Positions 37,101-45,333 of a stretch of DNA of 61,305 nucleotides are shown here, in pieces. The stretch is from Verrucomicrobiota bacterium (GTDB lineage: Bacteria; Verrucomicrobiota; Verrucomicrobiia; Verrucomicrobiales; V1-33), in NCBI GenBank assembly GCA_003402705.1, contig QQNF01000011.1, positions 1 through 61,305 on the forward strand, written 5' to 3'. Every line of letters begins with the position of its first letter. Position 1 is the stretch's first letter. The notes under the pieces are model-generated. The model made no database searches. It worked only from the letters and a program-made list of their open reading frames with translations, and was not told where the DNA came from. The position numbers and the translations under genes were made by a program.

Positions 37101-37245
37101 GTCGTTGCCACAAAGCACCAGTGGCAACGTGACGATTCAACCCGATCTCCCGTCCGCCGGGCGGGAAACGGTCACCATCACCCTGCCTCCTGCCGCCGCC
37201 ACAGGAGGAAAAGTCTTTGGCCGTCTCTCGGCGGCCCGGAAATAA
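34162..37245 (+). CDS. autotransporter-associated beta-strand repeat protein, 1027 aa
   Basis: Signal peptide (MNAKHRILTIGILLGTAGIG). Residues about 23-212 are clearly related to the next gene's product (STIIGFGQLGGSNATVPA; WDIHTSAFFTNLENKTVGGS; GHA/SGRHAIDNLSFNQ). The PEP-CTERM tail of that paralogue is replaced by about 800 residues of Gly/Ser/Thr-rich beta-solenoid with autotransporter-associated repeats (GWKKSGAGTLTLTGEQ near 307; LVKTGDGKLTLSGTLSYSGD near 708; GGTL). The C-terminus holds the verrucomicrobial WLAGFPGLTDSAPLADPDGD (near 897) and a final beta domain. Secreted or surface-attached, function unknown. No autotransporter barrel is present, so the name refers only to the repeats. 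Confidence 0.9.
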   Translation: MNAKHRILTIGILLGTAGIGKSTIIGFGQLGGSNATVPAGLASNATADSSGYVVANGVTPNIALIWDAAWDIHTSAFFTNLENKTVGGSAWDNEGSIPRVGQLDTRFHTIDFIADDGFALVLNSFDFCQTPQTAGTTVWDITLTDSASNVVWSSPGLTLTNNVVTISPNFTGALGEDYKLTFSLVSETYGSSGRHAIDNLSFNQVPLPPPPVSLTWTGAVNAQWNTSSPNWSAGGPVLWNSGNVQEAIFGAAGPKAILMPEPITARSLLFTAPGYTVSGTGPLTLVEASVLAAEASAAISVPVTGLAGWKKSGAGTLTLTGEQSVSGPGLLNEGAVHYVGDASSNGNGNLRLADGQGLRASLRMESTGTLDFSGSVRLAPGDGSAASIHQSDGVINVGGPGVEYLEIGGGIATASGSYGAYHLNGGTLNTGGGGSVSGMRVGNEGLGAFVQTGGLLNSARWVAIGGFGGFKGEGVASFLGGEATVAPGFRFLIGDRAFSSGTLNLGSQAGGSATVTTLNAAGLAVGSAGGAARAELNLNQGTLVLGGPIHQATGTVQTAVNFNGATLRAGADAISLMSPSVASGSIHHGGLTVDTAGFNVVLETSLLAAEGSGIYPAGGGFMLPAGGSGYLGAPLIRIASDSSGSGASAIAEVVSGSVTRILMTSPGRSYAVGESLNFVFTGGGATVPVTSYTHVLTNSDLKTNSLGGLVKTGDGKLTLSGTLSYSGDTRVEGGTLATDGPMEGTTVRVLAGAQLEGVLNTVSPVIVEGTLAPGNGIGLAIGMSSLAFAPGSTLALEMTDWNGGAGLGYDSINSGSLAISATPGSPLSILLETSLLVNFSETARQFVLASVSGSVTGLTADNWRVNVPGFSGTGSWRLTASGSQLLLGYTPAGGGYNAWLAGFPGLTDSAPLADPDGDRIQNLMEYILGGDPRVSSTAVLPEATVSQGSLVFRFERGSATTADTTQVFQYSSTLGAWTDVSLPQSTSGNVTIQPDLPSAGRETVTITLPPAAATGGKVFGRLSAARK

Positions 37246-37334
37246 ACAGCGCCCCATTTTTACGGGCGGGATGCCGGAAAAGTCTCTTTCTCACTTTCCT
37301 TGAGAAGTTGAGGATTATCACAACAAAAACCAAC

Positions 37335-38018
37335 ATGAATACAAGACACATATTAACTACTATCGGAATTCTTGTGGGGACAGCAACCCTCGGCCAGGCC
37401 ACGATTATCGGGTTTGGCCAGCTCGGCGGCAGCAATACCACCGTTCCCGCTACACTGGGATCCAACGCGACGGCAGCTGGCAACGGCTTTGTCGTGACGA
37501 ACGGAGCCACGCCGAACATCGCCCTCGTCTGGGACGCGAATTGGGACATCCATACCAGCAGCTTTTTCACCAATCTTGAGAATTTCACGGTGGGGGGCTC
37601 CGCATGGGACAATGAGGGAAGTATTCCCCGGGTCGGACAGTTGGATATTGGCAACCACACCATCGACCTCAACGCGGATGCCGGGTTTGGGCTGGTGCTC
37701 AACTCGTTCGATTTCGGCCATACGCCCCAGACGTTTGGCACCACGGTCTGGGATATCACGCTGACGGATTCCGCCTCAACGGTGGTCTGGAGCAGCCTCG
37801 CCCTTTCCCTCACCAACACGGTGGTGACCCTTTCTCCCAATTTCACGGGGACGCTTGGTGAAGACTACAAACTTACGTTCCGACTGACCTCCGAGACCTA
37901 CGGTTCCAATGGTCGTCACGGAATTGACAACCTGAGCTTCAATCAAATTCCCGAGGCTTCCTCCGCCAGCATCGCCGGGCTCGCGGGCATGGCCTTGCTG
38001 CTCCGCCGCCGCCGGTAA
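37335..38018 (+). CDS. PEP-CTERM sorting-domain protein, 227 aa
   Basis: Signal peptide ending near LGQATI, a single beta-rich domain (IIGFGQLGGSNTTVPA; DIHTSSFFTNLENFTVGGSA; GTTVWDITLTDSAS; LTSETYGSNGRHGIDNLSF) and a C-terminal PEP-CTERM-like anchor: PEASSASIAGLAGMALLL followed by RRRR. Exosortase would cleave such a tail and attach or release the protein at the surface; no exosortase gene is in the window. ATG 37335 is used because it aligns with the start of the paralogue at 34162 and with its leader. A strong terminator follows 17 bp after the stop. Confidence 0.92.
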   Translation: MNTRHILTTIGILVGTATLGQATIIGFGQLGGSNTTVPATLGSNATAAGNGFVVTNGATPNIALVWDANWDIHTSSFFTNLENFTVGGSAWDNEGSIPRVGQLDIGNHTIDLNADAGFGLVLNSFDFGHTPQTFGTTVWDITLTDSASTVVWSSLALSLTNTVVTLSPNFTGTLGEDYKLTFRLTSETYGSNGRHGIDNLSFNQIPEASSASIAGLAGMALLLRRRR

Positions 38019-38035
38019 TTCCGCGCCGGTTCTTG

Positions 38036-38076
38036 AGGCAACCATGCCGGTTCTTCCGGCATGGTTGCCTTTTTCC
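38036..38076 (+). terminator. intrinsic terminator after the PEP-CTERM gene
   Basis: A perfect 15-bp stem (38036-38050 with 38056-38070, aggcaaccatgccgg type), 5-base loop ttctt, then a T-run from 38070. Textbook rho-independent structure. Confidence 0.95.
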
Positions 38077-38391
38077 TTGGTGTGGCGACACCACTGTTCC
38101 GGCTTCGGCTAGTTCGGAGGAAGCAACACCACTGTTTTTTTGGCCAAGGTGGATGCCAGGTCGGTTTCCGGCGGCGGTTTTATCGGCGCGATGAGGCGGG
38201 AGGGTATCCTGACGGCGGGCGGGGGGATGAGTTGATTGCGGAGCATGCGAGGTGGGCGGTGCGAGAGATTGAGGTGCGGCTGGCGGGGCGGGGTGATGAG
38301 GGATTGAGGGTCCCGTGAATACGGAGAGTCGGGTGCGGCGGTCAGGGCGGGGAAGGGTTATGATAGCGGGCAACCTTCAACCTGAGATTTC
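38077..38391. other. intergenic region with paralogue vestiges and right repeat
   Basis: No intact gene. Bases 38104-38136 read FG, stop, FGGSNTTV, matching FGQLGGSNTTV of the two island proteins; just before, ggcgacaccactgttccg also resembles the GSNTTVP codons. These look like scraps of a third copy. The copied queG tail (38213-38287) follows, then about 100 bp of resident-type DNA leading to the rhodanese gene. Confidence 0.55.
38213..38287 (+). repeat. right copy of 75/76-bp direct repeat (queG tail copy)
   Basis: Matches 33560-33635 with one single-base length difference in a G-run and three substitutions. The queG frame is retained across it (GDELIAEHARWAVREIEVRLAG) and stops soon after at 38316-38318. 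It marks the right edge of atypical segment 1. Confidence 0.9.
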
Positions 38392-39054
38392 ATGAAACGC
38401 AAGAGCACGACGATCTGGACAGCAGCGGCCGCGGTGGTGATGATGATAACGGGAGGGGTGAACGGACAGGTTATTAAGCGGCCTGCGGCGAAAGTGAGTT
38501 TTGATGATTTCAAGCAACTGGTGGCGGAGGTGGAGGGGCACCGGGCGGCGCGGATGATTGATCTGGACACCTTTCTGCGGATGAGCCGCGAGGAAGGTGT
38601 GGTGGTGCTTGATGCGCGGTCGGCGTTTCGGTTTGAGCGGATCCGAATGAAGGGGGCGAAGAGTCTTCCGTTTACGGATTTCACGCAGGAGAATCTGGCG
38701 AAGCTGATCCCGGATCCGGGGACGAAAATTCTGATTTACTGCAATAACAATTTTGACGGGAACCAGAGGGATTTTGCGAGCAAAATGTTTGTGCCAAGCC
38801 TGGAGTTGCAGAAGTCGCAGGTGGTGCAGCAGGAGAAGCCGCGGATGCTGGCGCTGAATATTCCGACGTACATCAATCTGTATGGGTACGGGTACCGGAA
38901 CGTGTATGAGTTGAATGAGTTGGTGGGGGTACGGGATCCGCGGGTGGAGTTTGAGGGGACGACGGTGGAGAAGAAGGCGGCGACGAGCGAAGAAGGGGTG
39001 CAGCGATTGAGATCACTGATCAAGCAGAAGGCGGAGCCGGCGCAGGGCAGGTGA
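38392..39054 (+). CDS. exported rhodanese-like protein, 220 aa
   Basis: Signal peptide (ending near GGVNGQ), then a rhodanese fold: FLRMSREEGVVVLDARSAFR, MKGAKSLPFTDFT and the active-site loop KILIYCNNNF with Cys present (about residue 119). An insert in the middle (FVPSLELQKSQVVQQEKPR) is followed by LNIPTYINLYGYGYRNVYEL, where usual rhodaneses have the last helix-strand pair. Substrate unknown; periplasmic sulfur transfer is possible. Base composition is resident type, between two atypical segments. Confidence 0.88.
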   Translation: MKRKSTTIWTAAAAVVMMITGGVNGQVIKRPAAKVSFDDFKQLVAEVEGHRAARMIDLDTFLRMSREEGVVVLDARSAFRFERIRMKGAKSLPFTDFTQENLAKLIPDPGTKILIYCNNNFDGNQRDFASKMFVPSLELQKSQVVQQEKPRMLALNIPTYINLYGYGYRNVYELNELVGVRDPRVEFEGTTVEKKAATSEEGVQRLRSLIKQKAEPAQGR

Positions 39055-39183
39055 GGGGTGACGGGTCCTCTGCGATCTCACATCTCAAGATCCGGCCGAA
39101 GGTGGGGCCCAGCCGGCCGCCGCCGCTGCGGGTGGGAATTTCCGCTGCAATCCCGCGCCGCGGTGCGAGGGATAGACCCAGTC

Positions 39184-39960
39184 ATGAGTTCAGAGCGCAC
39201 CCCGAAAGAACCCGAACTCCCCATGGCACTTGACGTCGGGGCCCGGTTCCTGACCACCCGATGGACCGTCATCCTTGAGGCAGGTGCCGATGGGCCGGAT
39301 CGGGTCAAGGCCCTGGAGCAATTCGCCCGCACCTATTGGTATCCAGTGTATGCATTCATCCGCCGGAAGGGGAGCAGCCATGAAAGTGCCGAGGACCTGA
39401 CACAAGAGTTCTTCGCCTCCCTGATGGAAAAGAACTGGCTTGCTGGGGTGGAGCGGCGGGAGACGCGATTCAGCACCTTCCTGCTGACGGTGCTGACACA
39501 TTTTCTGATCGGCGAGCACCGGCGGGAATCCCGGGCCAAGCGCGGTGGCGGCGGAACTCCGCTGTCCCTCGACATGGCGGCGGCTGAGCAGTGGTATGGA
39601 GCGGAACCCCACACCGATGAGACGCCGGAGCGGCTCTTTGAACGCCGCCTCGCGGTATCCATCATGGCGGGAGCCCTGAACAACATGAAGGAGGCCCTGC
39701 ATGCCAGCGGCCGGGGACGGCAGTTTGATCTGCTCTCCCCGTATCTCTCGCGGGAGCCGGCGCAGGGTGAGTACGACGCGGCAGCGGCCACCATGGGCAT
39801 CACGGCCAATGGGATCGCTGCGGCGGTGCTCCGCCTGCGCCGGGAATACCGGGAGTTTGTCAGGAACGAAGTCGCTACCGGGCTCACCGATACTTCGCGC
39901 ATTGATGAGGAGATGCGGCATGTGGTGGAAGCGCTATCCCCTCGGACACACGGCTGTTGA
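39184..39960 (+). CDS. ECF-type RNA polymerase sigma factor, 258 aa
   Basis: Same subgroup as the one at 24198: opening FLTTRWTVILEAG, region 2 YWYPVYAFIRRKG, SAEDLTQEFFASLMEKNW and RFSTFLLTVLTHFLIGEHR, and region 4 AAATMGITANGIAAAVLRLRREYREF. ATG 39184 is the first start after a spacer that does not look coding. The minus-strand kinase gene at 45334 belongs to the same composition segment and is the likely functional partner, though a 5-kb gene lies between them. Promoter targets unknown. Confidence 0.93.
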   Translation: MSSERTPKEPELPMALDVGARFLTTRWTVILEAGADGPDRVKALEQFARTYWYPVYAFIRRKGSSHESAEDLTQEFFASLMEKNWLAGVERRETRFSTFLLTVLTHFLIGEHRRESRAKRGGGGTPLSLDMAAAEQWYGAEPHTDETPERLFERRLAVSIMAGALNNMKEALHASGRGRQFDLLSPYLSREPAQGEYDAAAATMGITANGIAAAVLRLRREYREFVRNEVATGLTDTSRIDEEMRHVVEALSPRTHGC

Positions 39961-39970
39961 GCACTTGGCC

Positions 39971-40022
39971 GGGAGGTGGAGCCGGGCGGAGCGCCGGGCC
40001 GTCGGGCAGACCTCCACCTCCC
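39971..40022. terminator. possible bidirectional terminator stem
   Basis: gggaggtgga (39971-39980) pairs perfectly with tccacctccc (40013-40022) around a 32-base GC-rich loop. It sits between convergent genes. There is no T-run, so only a stem-type terminator is supported. Confidence 0.4.
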
Positions 40023-40038
40023 AGCTTCGCTACCTTGT

Positions 40039-43000
40039 TCAACGCCGGTAGATTGGAGCGGAGGAAGGCACCCATTGCACTGCACCGGAGAGCGCACCGT
40101 TGTAGCCAGGATCGGTGGAGGATCCCGCAATGCTGCCGTCGGCTTCGTCGAAGCGCCAGATGGAGACGAGGCCCGGGGCACCCGCCACGGGTGAGAGACG
40201 ATAGGCTTCTGCCAGCTCCGGCGCGGTCAGGGTGGTGTTCCAGAAAGCCGCTTCTTCGATGTCCCCAATGAATCCAGTGGCATCGTATTTGCCGAAACGC
40301 AGCGGTAGGGTGGTGGTGGCCGCACCGGGAGTGCCGGTCCACGGCAGGCTGGCCCGCAGCGAGCCGTCCACGTAAAGGCTGCCACCGTCCGGACCGACTG
40401 TGAAGGCGCAATGGTGCCAGAAGCCATCGTTGATAGGGCCGCCATCAATGCCGAGGCCATCTCCGTCGGGATTCCAGATGTAGTTGGAGCCATCACGGAA
40501 ATACCATGCCCGCAGCCGACCCTCATAGGTGAACATGAGCCAGCCGTTGAAGGCACCGCCCACATATTTTTCCATGATGCCCCTTGCCGTGGAGTCATTG
40601 GCCGTAGTCAGCGCATACGCGCTGGCCGTCATCGGATAGGAATTGAACACTGGATCGTGTGGCACGGTGACCACGCCATCTGTGCCATTGAAGCGCACAG
40701 CATGGCCGGGATCCACGACGGCATCGGTGTCCGCCGCGCGCAGCCGGTAGAAACGGCTCTGCGAAGGCTCGGTGGGCTGGTGCTGCACCCGCACGCGCAG
40801 GGAATCTCCGACGATGGTTTGGTAGAGGTCCTCCCACTGTCCCAGAGTGGTTCCGGTCTGCACGATGACGCGTTCGCCGGGCTGGCCGATCCAGACCAGA
40901 ATGACGGTGGCCTCACTTGTGTCAGGGTCCACGCCTGCCACGCCAGTCGGAGCAGGAGGCTGGGGTGCAGTGCCGGGAACGATGGTGATGGAGACGTTGG
41001 CGGATGCGCTGAAGGGTCCGTCGCTGACCGTTAGAGTAAAGCCCAGAACTGTCGGCACGGAGACCACCGGAGCGGTGAACTGGGTTGCGCTTGCGTCTGG
41101 TGAGCTGAGCGGCACCTCGGAGCCGGATGTCTGCGTCCATGCGAAGGTGAGGGCGTCTCCATCCGGATCGGTGCTCGCCGAGCCGTCGAGTGTCACGGCT
41201 TCTCCACTGCCAGCCATCGCGGGCGCGGCAGCGGCAGCGAGGGGCGGCTGATTCGGTAGCGGCGGCGGCGGTCCGAGGTCTGCAGGTGTCCATGAGTCTG
41301 GATCATTCACGGCAATGTCGCCGGGCCAGACCTTGTCGGTTACGAGGGTGTGGAGGCCGAGAGCAAAGGTCAGCCGGTGGTTCCAGCCGCCGAGGAGCGA
41401 GTCCGGCAGACAGAACTCTGCATTCCAGATGCCGGAGGCGGGCTTGCTGACGGAGGGCTGCACTGTGGCGGCATCTGCGGGGCTGGCATCGACCCATGTG
41501 CTGCCATTTCCTCGGGCCAGAGTTACGACTCCCTGCTCGTCGATGCCGACCCGCAGGTCACCGGGCTGCGGGGCGAGTCCCGGGCCGCCATCGGGATTCA
41601 GGTAAAGGTAGAGCCGCCGTGGAAAGAGGGATTGCCCCGAGCTGGGTATGCCGGAGGCGCATAGATAGAGAGCGCCGCCGGAGTGCACGAGACGCACCTC
41701 GGGCTCAGCGGTCACGGGATCCAGGTGCATCACTGGTGCGGCGCTGTAGGCCGCGTCGGCGCAGAGGCCGTCGAGCACGGGAGCCACCGCGCTGTCCGGC
41801 ACGGCGGGCGGGAGGACCCTGAAGTTGCGCGTGGCGGTGCCAGAGTTGTTCTCTTCATCCTTTCCCGTCAGGGTGAGGGTGTAAGCGCCAGGGGCGAGGC
41901 GTGTGAGGATGAAGTCCGGCCCTGTGGCCGTGAGCAGGACTGGGCCGACGAGTGCCCACTCGTAGGTCTCAGGACCCAGGCTGCCGTCCTCGGCATCGTA
42001 GCCGGAGGCGGTGAGGGCAAGGCGTGTGCCGTAGGGTACTGGCTCTTCGTCGCGCAGGCCCTGGATGGCGATGGCTGGAGGACGCTTCGCGATGGGAAAG
42101 GCATCAGAGGCGGAGAACGCGGTGTGGAAGCCATCGCAGGCGATCACGCGCACGCGGCAGGCCGCGCCGCCGGGCAGGAACTGCGTGCTGACGGCTACGC
42201 CGAGATCCGTAACGCCTTCTCCGAGCGTCTGCCAGTGTGCGCCATCATCGCAACTGAACTGAACGGTGAACTCCAACGGATCGCCGTCCGCATCCGAGGC
42301 GCTCCATTCTGCCAGCAGCACTCCGGCCTCAGGGTCAAGTTGCGGGGCCGCGAGCTGCACCGTCGGGGCATTGGGCGAGGCATCAGCCTGGGCAATGATG
42401 CGTCCATCCCTGCGGAGCTGCACGCGGGTCACATCACCGCCGACGGGGACTGGGATGTCCTGGAGGAAGAAGCGGCCCCTGCCAGATTCCCCACCCTCGT
42501 CCTCTGCGATGGCGAATTGTCCGGCGAGAATGGGAGGGTTCCCCACACTTACCAAAGCCTGCAGCGGCGAAACGGATCCCAATTCAGCAGATTTTGCCAG
42601 CATTTCCTGCACTTTTCTGCCATCCACACTATCCGGCGGCAGTGATTTCACCCGGAAGCTGTCGGCATGGGTCAGACTATCAGGAAGCGATCCGATCAGC
42701 CGGAGCACGGCGGGATGGGACACCGCGCCATTTCCGCCCCGGGGCCGACGGTTCGGCGGCACGGGGATGCTGTTCACGAGGGCATTCCACGTCCATGCGG
42801 AAGTCCAAAAGCTGCCATGATAACTCATGAGATCACCGGCCATGGTCGGGCGGATGATTGGTTCCGTTCCGTTTGCTCCGGGCGGCGTCATCGGATCGTA
42901 TCCAGCGACAGCCGAGCGGTCCGGCCAGTCTGGCCCGATGGTGCAGGGATCCCAGGGCGGCACATCGTACGCTGCGGCCGGGGTGCTTCCGGGGCAATTG

Positions 43001-45135
43001 ATACCGGCAGCACCGACATCCTGATTGACGTGACCGCGTCCGTAGGTGTGGCCCAGTTCGTGAGCGAGGATGCCGCCTCCCACGGATGATGTCCATGCCG
43101 GGAGACGATCACCGGAGATCATTTTGTTCAGCACCAGCCCGCCAGTGGCGAAACCAGCCCACGGCCACTTCTCCCTGGGTTCTATCATACCGATCCATAC
43201 AGTCTCGTTGTCAGGATCCGAGCTGGCACTCTCCAGGCTTCCAAGATCAGTGAACGCCTGGGCCTGGTGCTTCGAGCCATCCAAGTCATAGAAGGTTGAG
43301 GTTACCGCGCCGTTGCTTCCCGCCTCCCGACGCTCAAGAACTCCCGGACTGAACCTGACATCGAAGTCAGTGACGGGTAGCAGCGAGCGCGCCCGGCGGA
43401 TCTGACTCAGGAAGTCTGCGGAAGGAACGCCCGTAGACAGGCCTGCGAAAGCATCATAAGTCCTCCTGCACCGGATCTGCTGAAACATCAGCGTGGGTGT
43501 CCGGGCTGCCACGATATTGGCATAAACAAATGTTGTGTTGTTCAGGAGGGGCTGGTTGCCTGTCTCCGGCGTGCCATTTTCCGGCACAGAGAGGGTCGGA
43601 TTCACGGTGAACTCGAACTGCAGCAGCCCCGTGCCGGCCTGTTGGGTCCACGCGCCGGGGACGTCGAAGTTGAAGCTGCGGTTGAGCGTGGCCCGGAGTG
43701 TTTCCGGTGCGCGCACCGCGTCAACAATCGTGCCGGAAGGGGCGTAAAGCTGGCCGATGAGGTTCCCGTTTTTCAGGACCCGAAGCTTGGCCGACGGGCT
43801 AAAGCCGTTGCCGGTGTCGTTCTGCGGGTAATACGCATAGCCACGGACGAGAATAGACCGCCCTGCCACCAGCGGAACGGTGTTATTCATATCCTGCACC
43901 GCCTGCACGCATTCCACCTCCAACGCCGAACAGTCGACCCGCTCCGGGGCACCTCCGGAGTCACGGCGGCGCAGTTGGCCGTTGTGCAGCCAATACACGA
44001 AAGGACCATCGGAGCGGAGATTCCTTCCCTGCTGACCGACGGTCCAGTCCACATATCCGCTGAAATTCCCATCCGGCACGGCTGGCTCCGTTTTACGCAG
44101 GATCACGGAACTGGCGTAGTTGTAGGAGGGAGCAATGATGCCACCCCCGGGATTGATGGGAGTGCGGGTCACGAAAATGTGGTTGTCGTCCACTGCGATG
44201 GAGGTGAGCTGCTGGCCTGCGGCGGTCACAGATTCGGACGTTGAGGTGCCGTTGGTGAGATCGAAGCGCGAGACATGCCCCGGGAGGGCCGATGAAGTCA
44301 GGCCTGTCGGCACATAGAGCCTTGTGCGCCAGGAGTAGACCGGTCCCTGGGGCGTATCTCCTGTCTGCCACAATTCATTCCGCCATGCAAAGTCCGTGCA
44401 GTTTGTCGCGAGCAGGGTGAGCCCCAACGCGCCGAAAGCAGGATGGCCCGTGTATATCTGGCCCGATGCGGTCAAGAGGATAAGCCTCCAGGAGAATCCG
44501 GAGGCGGACGCATCGGTCACTTTGATGACTGCCATCTTCGCGGGCAACGAGGCATCCGTCCATGATCCCTGAAGGTTCGTTGCTGCGGGCAGGTTGGTGG
44601 ACTGGATTCCTGTCAGGTTCACGTCGCGGACAAAAAGTTTCGGCACACCGCCGACAGCCGCAGCCCAGACCACATTGGAGCTCCACGCTGCCACCGGACC
44701 GGTGGCGCTGTAGGCCTGTCCTCCGAAGTCGATGTTGGCGCTGGGCTGGAAGAGATTCACCATGGGATGCCGGTAGAGCCGCCGCGAGCCGCCCACCCAG
44801 CGGTAGTAGAACCAGTAGTTTTCCAGCAGCAGGGTCTGCCCGTTGCGCGGGGCGACATCGGTGCCCTGCCCCAGCGTGATCGCGTCCGTGCCCGGTCCCG
44901 CCGGGCGGTCAGGACGCTGGGACATGAGGTTGACCATGCCTGTGAAGGGCGCACCGCCCAGCTCGCCGCCGCCGCCGGGGAAGCCGCCGCGCCAGGAGTA
45001 AAGGCCGTTCTCTGTAAGCTCAAATCCCTCCAGCCCGCTGTCCGGCTGGGGAATCGTTATGGTCTGCGCCCGGGCAGGGATCAAGGACAGGAGGATAAAG
45101 AACGCAGCGAGGAGGTGAGAGAGGAAGTGTTTCAT
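40039..45135 (-). CDS. giant secreted metzincin-like metalloprotease with PKD/LamG domains, 1698 aa
   Basis: ATG 45133-45135 gives a signal peptide (MKHFLSHLLAAFFILLSLIP, cleavage near ARAQ). The first 350 residues resemble a beta-propeller (repeated Trp and strand pattern). A metalloprotease zinc motif HELGHTYGRGH is at 692-702, fitting HExxHxxGxxH of metzincins. Further on: Ig/cadherin-like domains (about 900-1110), a CBM9/DOMON-like segment (about 1110-1290), a PKD-like domain with DGSASTDPDGDALTFAW (about 1295-1385) and a C-terminal LamG/concanavalin-like domain (about 1480-1698). It probably degrades or binds extracellular protein or glycoprotein. No anchor or sorting signal was recognised. 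Confidence 0.85.
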   Translation of the reverse strand: MKHFLSHLLAAFFILLSLIPARAQTITIPQPDSGLEGFELTENGLYSWRGGFPGGGGELGGAPFTGMVNLMSQRPDRPAGPGTDAITLGQGTDVAPRNGQTLLLENYWFYYRWVGGSRRLYRHPMVNLFQPSANIDFGGQAYSATGPVAAWSSNVVWAAAVGGVPKLFVRDVNLTGIQSTNLPAATNLQGSWTDASLPAKMAVIKVTDASASGFSWRLILLTASGQIYTGHPAFGALGLTLLATNCTDFAWRNELWQTGDTPQGPVYSWRTRLYVPTGLTSSALPGHVSRFDLTNGTSTSESVTAAGQQLTSIAVDDNHIFVTRTPINPGGGIIAPSYNYASSVILRKTEPAVPDGNFSGYVDWTVGQQGRNLRSDGPFVYWLHNGQLRRRDSGGAPERVDCSALEVECVQAVQDMNNTVPLVAGRSILVRGYAYYPQNDTGNGFSPSAKLRVLKNGNLIGQLYAPSGTIVDAVRAPETLRATLNRSFNFDVPGAWTQQAGTGLLQFEFTVNPTLSVPENGTPETGNQPLLNNTTFVYANIVAARTPTLMFQQIRCRRTYDAFAGLSTGVPSADFLSQIRRARSLLPVTDFDVRFSPGVLERREAGSNGAVTSTFYDLDGSKHQAQAFTDLGSLESASSDPDNETVWIGMIEPREKWPWAGFATGGLVLNKMISGDRLPAWTSSVGGGILAHELGHTYGRGHVNQDVGAAGINCPGSTPAAAYDVPPWDPCTIGPDWPDRSAVAGYDPMTPPGANGTEPIIRPTMAGDLMSYHGSFWTSAWTWNALVNSIPVPPNRRPRGGNGAVSHPAVLRLIGSLPDSLTHADSFRVKSLPPDSVDGRKVQEMLAKSAELGSVSPLQALVSVGNPPILAGQFAIAEDEGGESGRGRFFLQDIPVPVGGDVTRVQLRRDGRIIAQADASPNAPTVQLAAPQLDPEAGVLLAEWSASDADGDPLEFTVQFSCDDGAHWQTLGEGVTDLGVAVSTQFLPGGAACRVRVIACDGFHTAFSASDAFPIAKRPPAIAIQGLRDEEPVPYGTRLALTASGYDAEDGSLGPETYEWALVGPVLLTATGPDFILTRLAPGAYTLTLTGKDEENNSGTATRNFRVLPPAVPDSAVAPVLDGLCADAAYSAAPVMHLDPVTAEPEVRLVHSGGALYLCASGIPSSGQSLFPRRLYLYLNPDGGPGLAPQPGDLRVGIDEQGVVTLARGNGSTWVDASPADAATVQPSVSKPASGIWNAEFCLPDSLLGGWNHRLTFALGLHTLVTDKVWPGDIAVNDPDSWTPADLGPPPPLPNQPPLAAAAAPAMAGSGEAVTLDGSASTDPDGDALTFAWTQTSGSEVPLSSPDASATQFTAPVVSVPTVLGFTLTVSDGPFSASANVSITIVPGTAPQPPAPTGVAGVDPDTSEATVILVWIGQPGERVIVQTGTTLGQWEDLYQTIVGDSLRVRVQHQPTEPSQSRFYRLRAADTDAVVDPGHAVRFNGTDGVVTVPHDPVFNSYPMTASAYALTTANDSTARGIMEKYVGGAFNGWLMFTYEGRLRAWYFRDGSNYIWNPDGDGLGIDGGPINDGFWHHCAFTVGPDGGSLYVDGSLRASLPWTGTPGAATTTLPLRFGKYDATGFIGDIEEAAFWNTTLTAPELAEAYRLSPVAGAPGLVSIWRFDEADGSIAGSSTDPGYNGALSGAVQWVPSSAPIYRR

Positions 45136-45333
45136 GGCATGAAGGCTTGCGATGGGCTGGGTCACTCTCCTGTCCACGCTTTCCGCCGGCATGGATGACG
45201 CCATGGAACCACTTTTTTTGGAACTGCCGCTTCAACCGAGTGGAACCCCTTGCCTTGGAAGATCGCGCGGCCTTCCGGGCTCCCATCCATGATTGACTGA
45301 TCGTTCAGCCTGCCTGCCGGCTTGCTCCGTGCC

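Larger units (their letters stand above)
33730..38212. other. atypical-composition segment 1 (probable acquired island)
   Basis: The strong G-over-C excess of the + strand fades here and codon choice shifts to GGC/ACC/GCC-type in plus-strand genes. It contains two related exported-protein genes and ends at a second copy of the queG 3' end. No integrase, transposase or terminal inverted repeat was seen, so the mechanism of entry is unknown. The left edge is approximate because it is judged by composition only. Confidence 0.6.
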
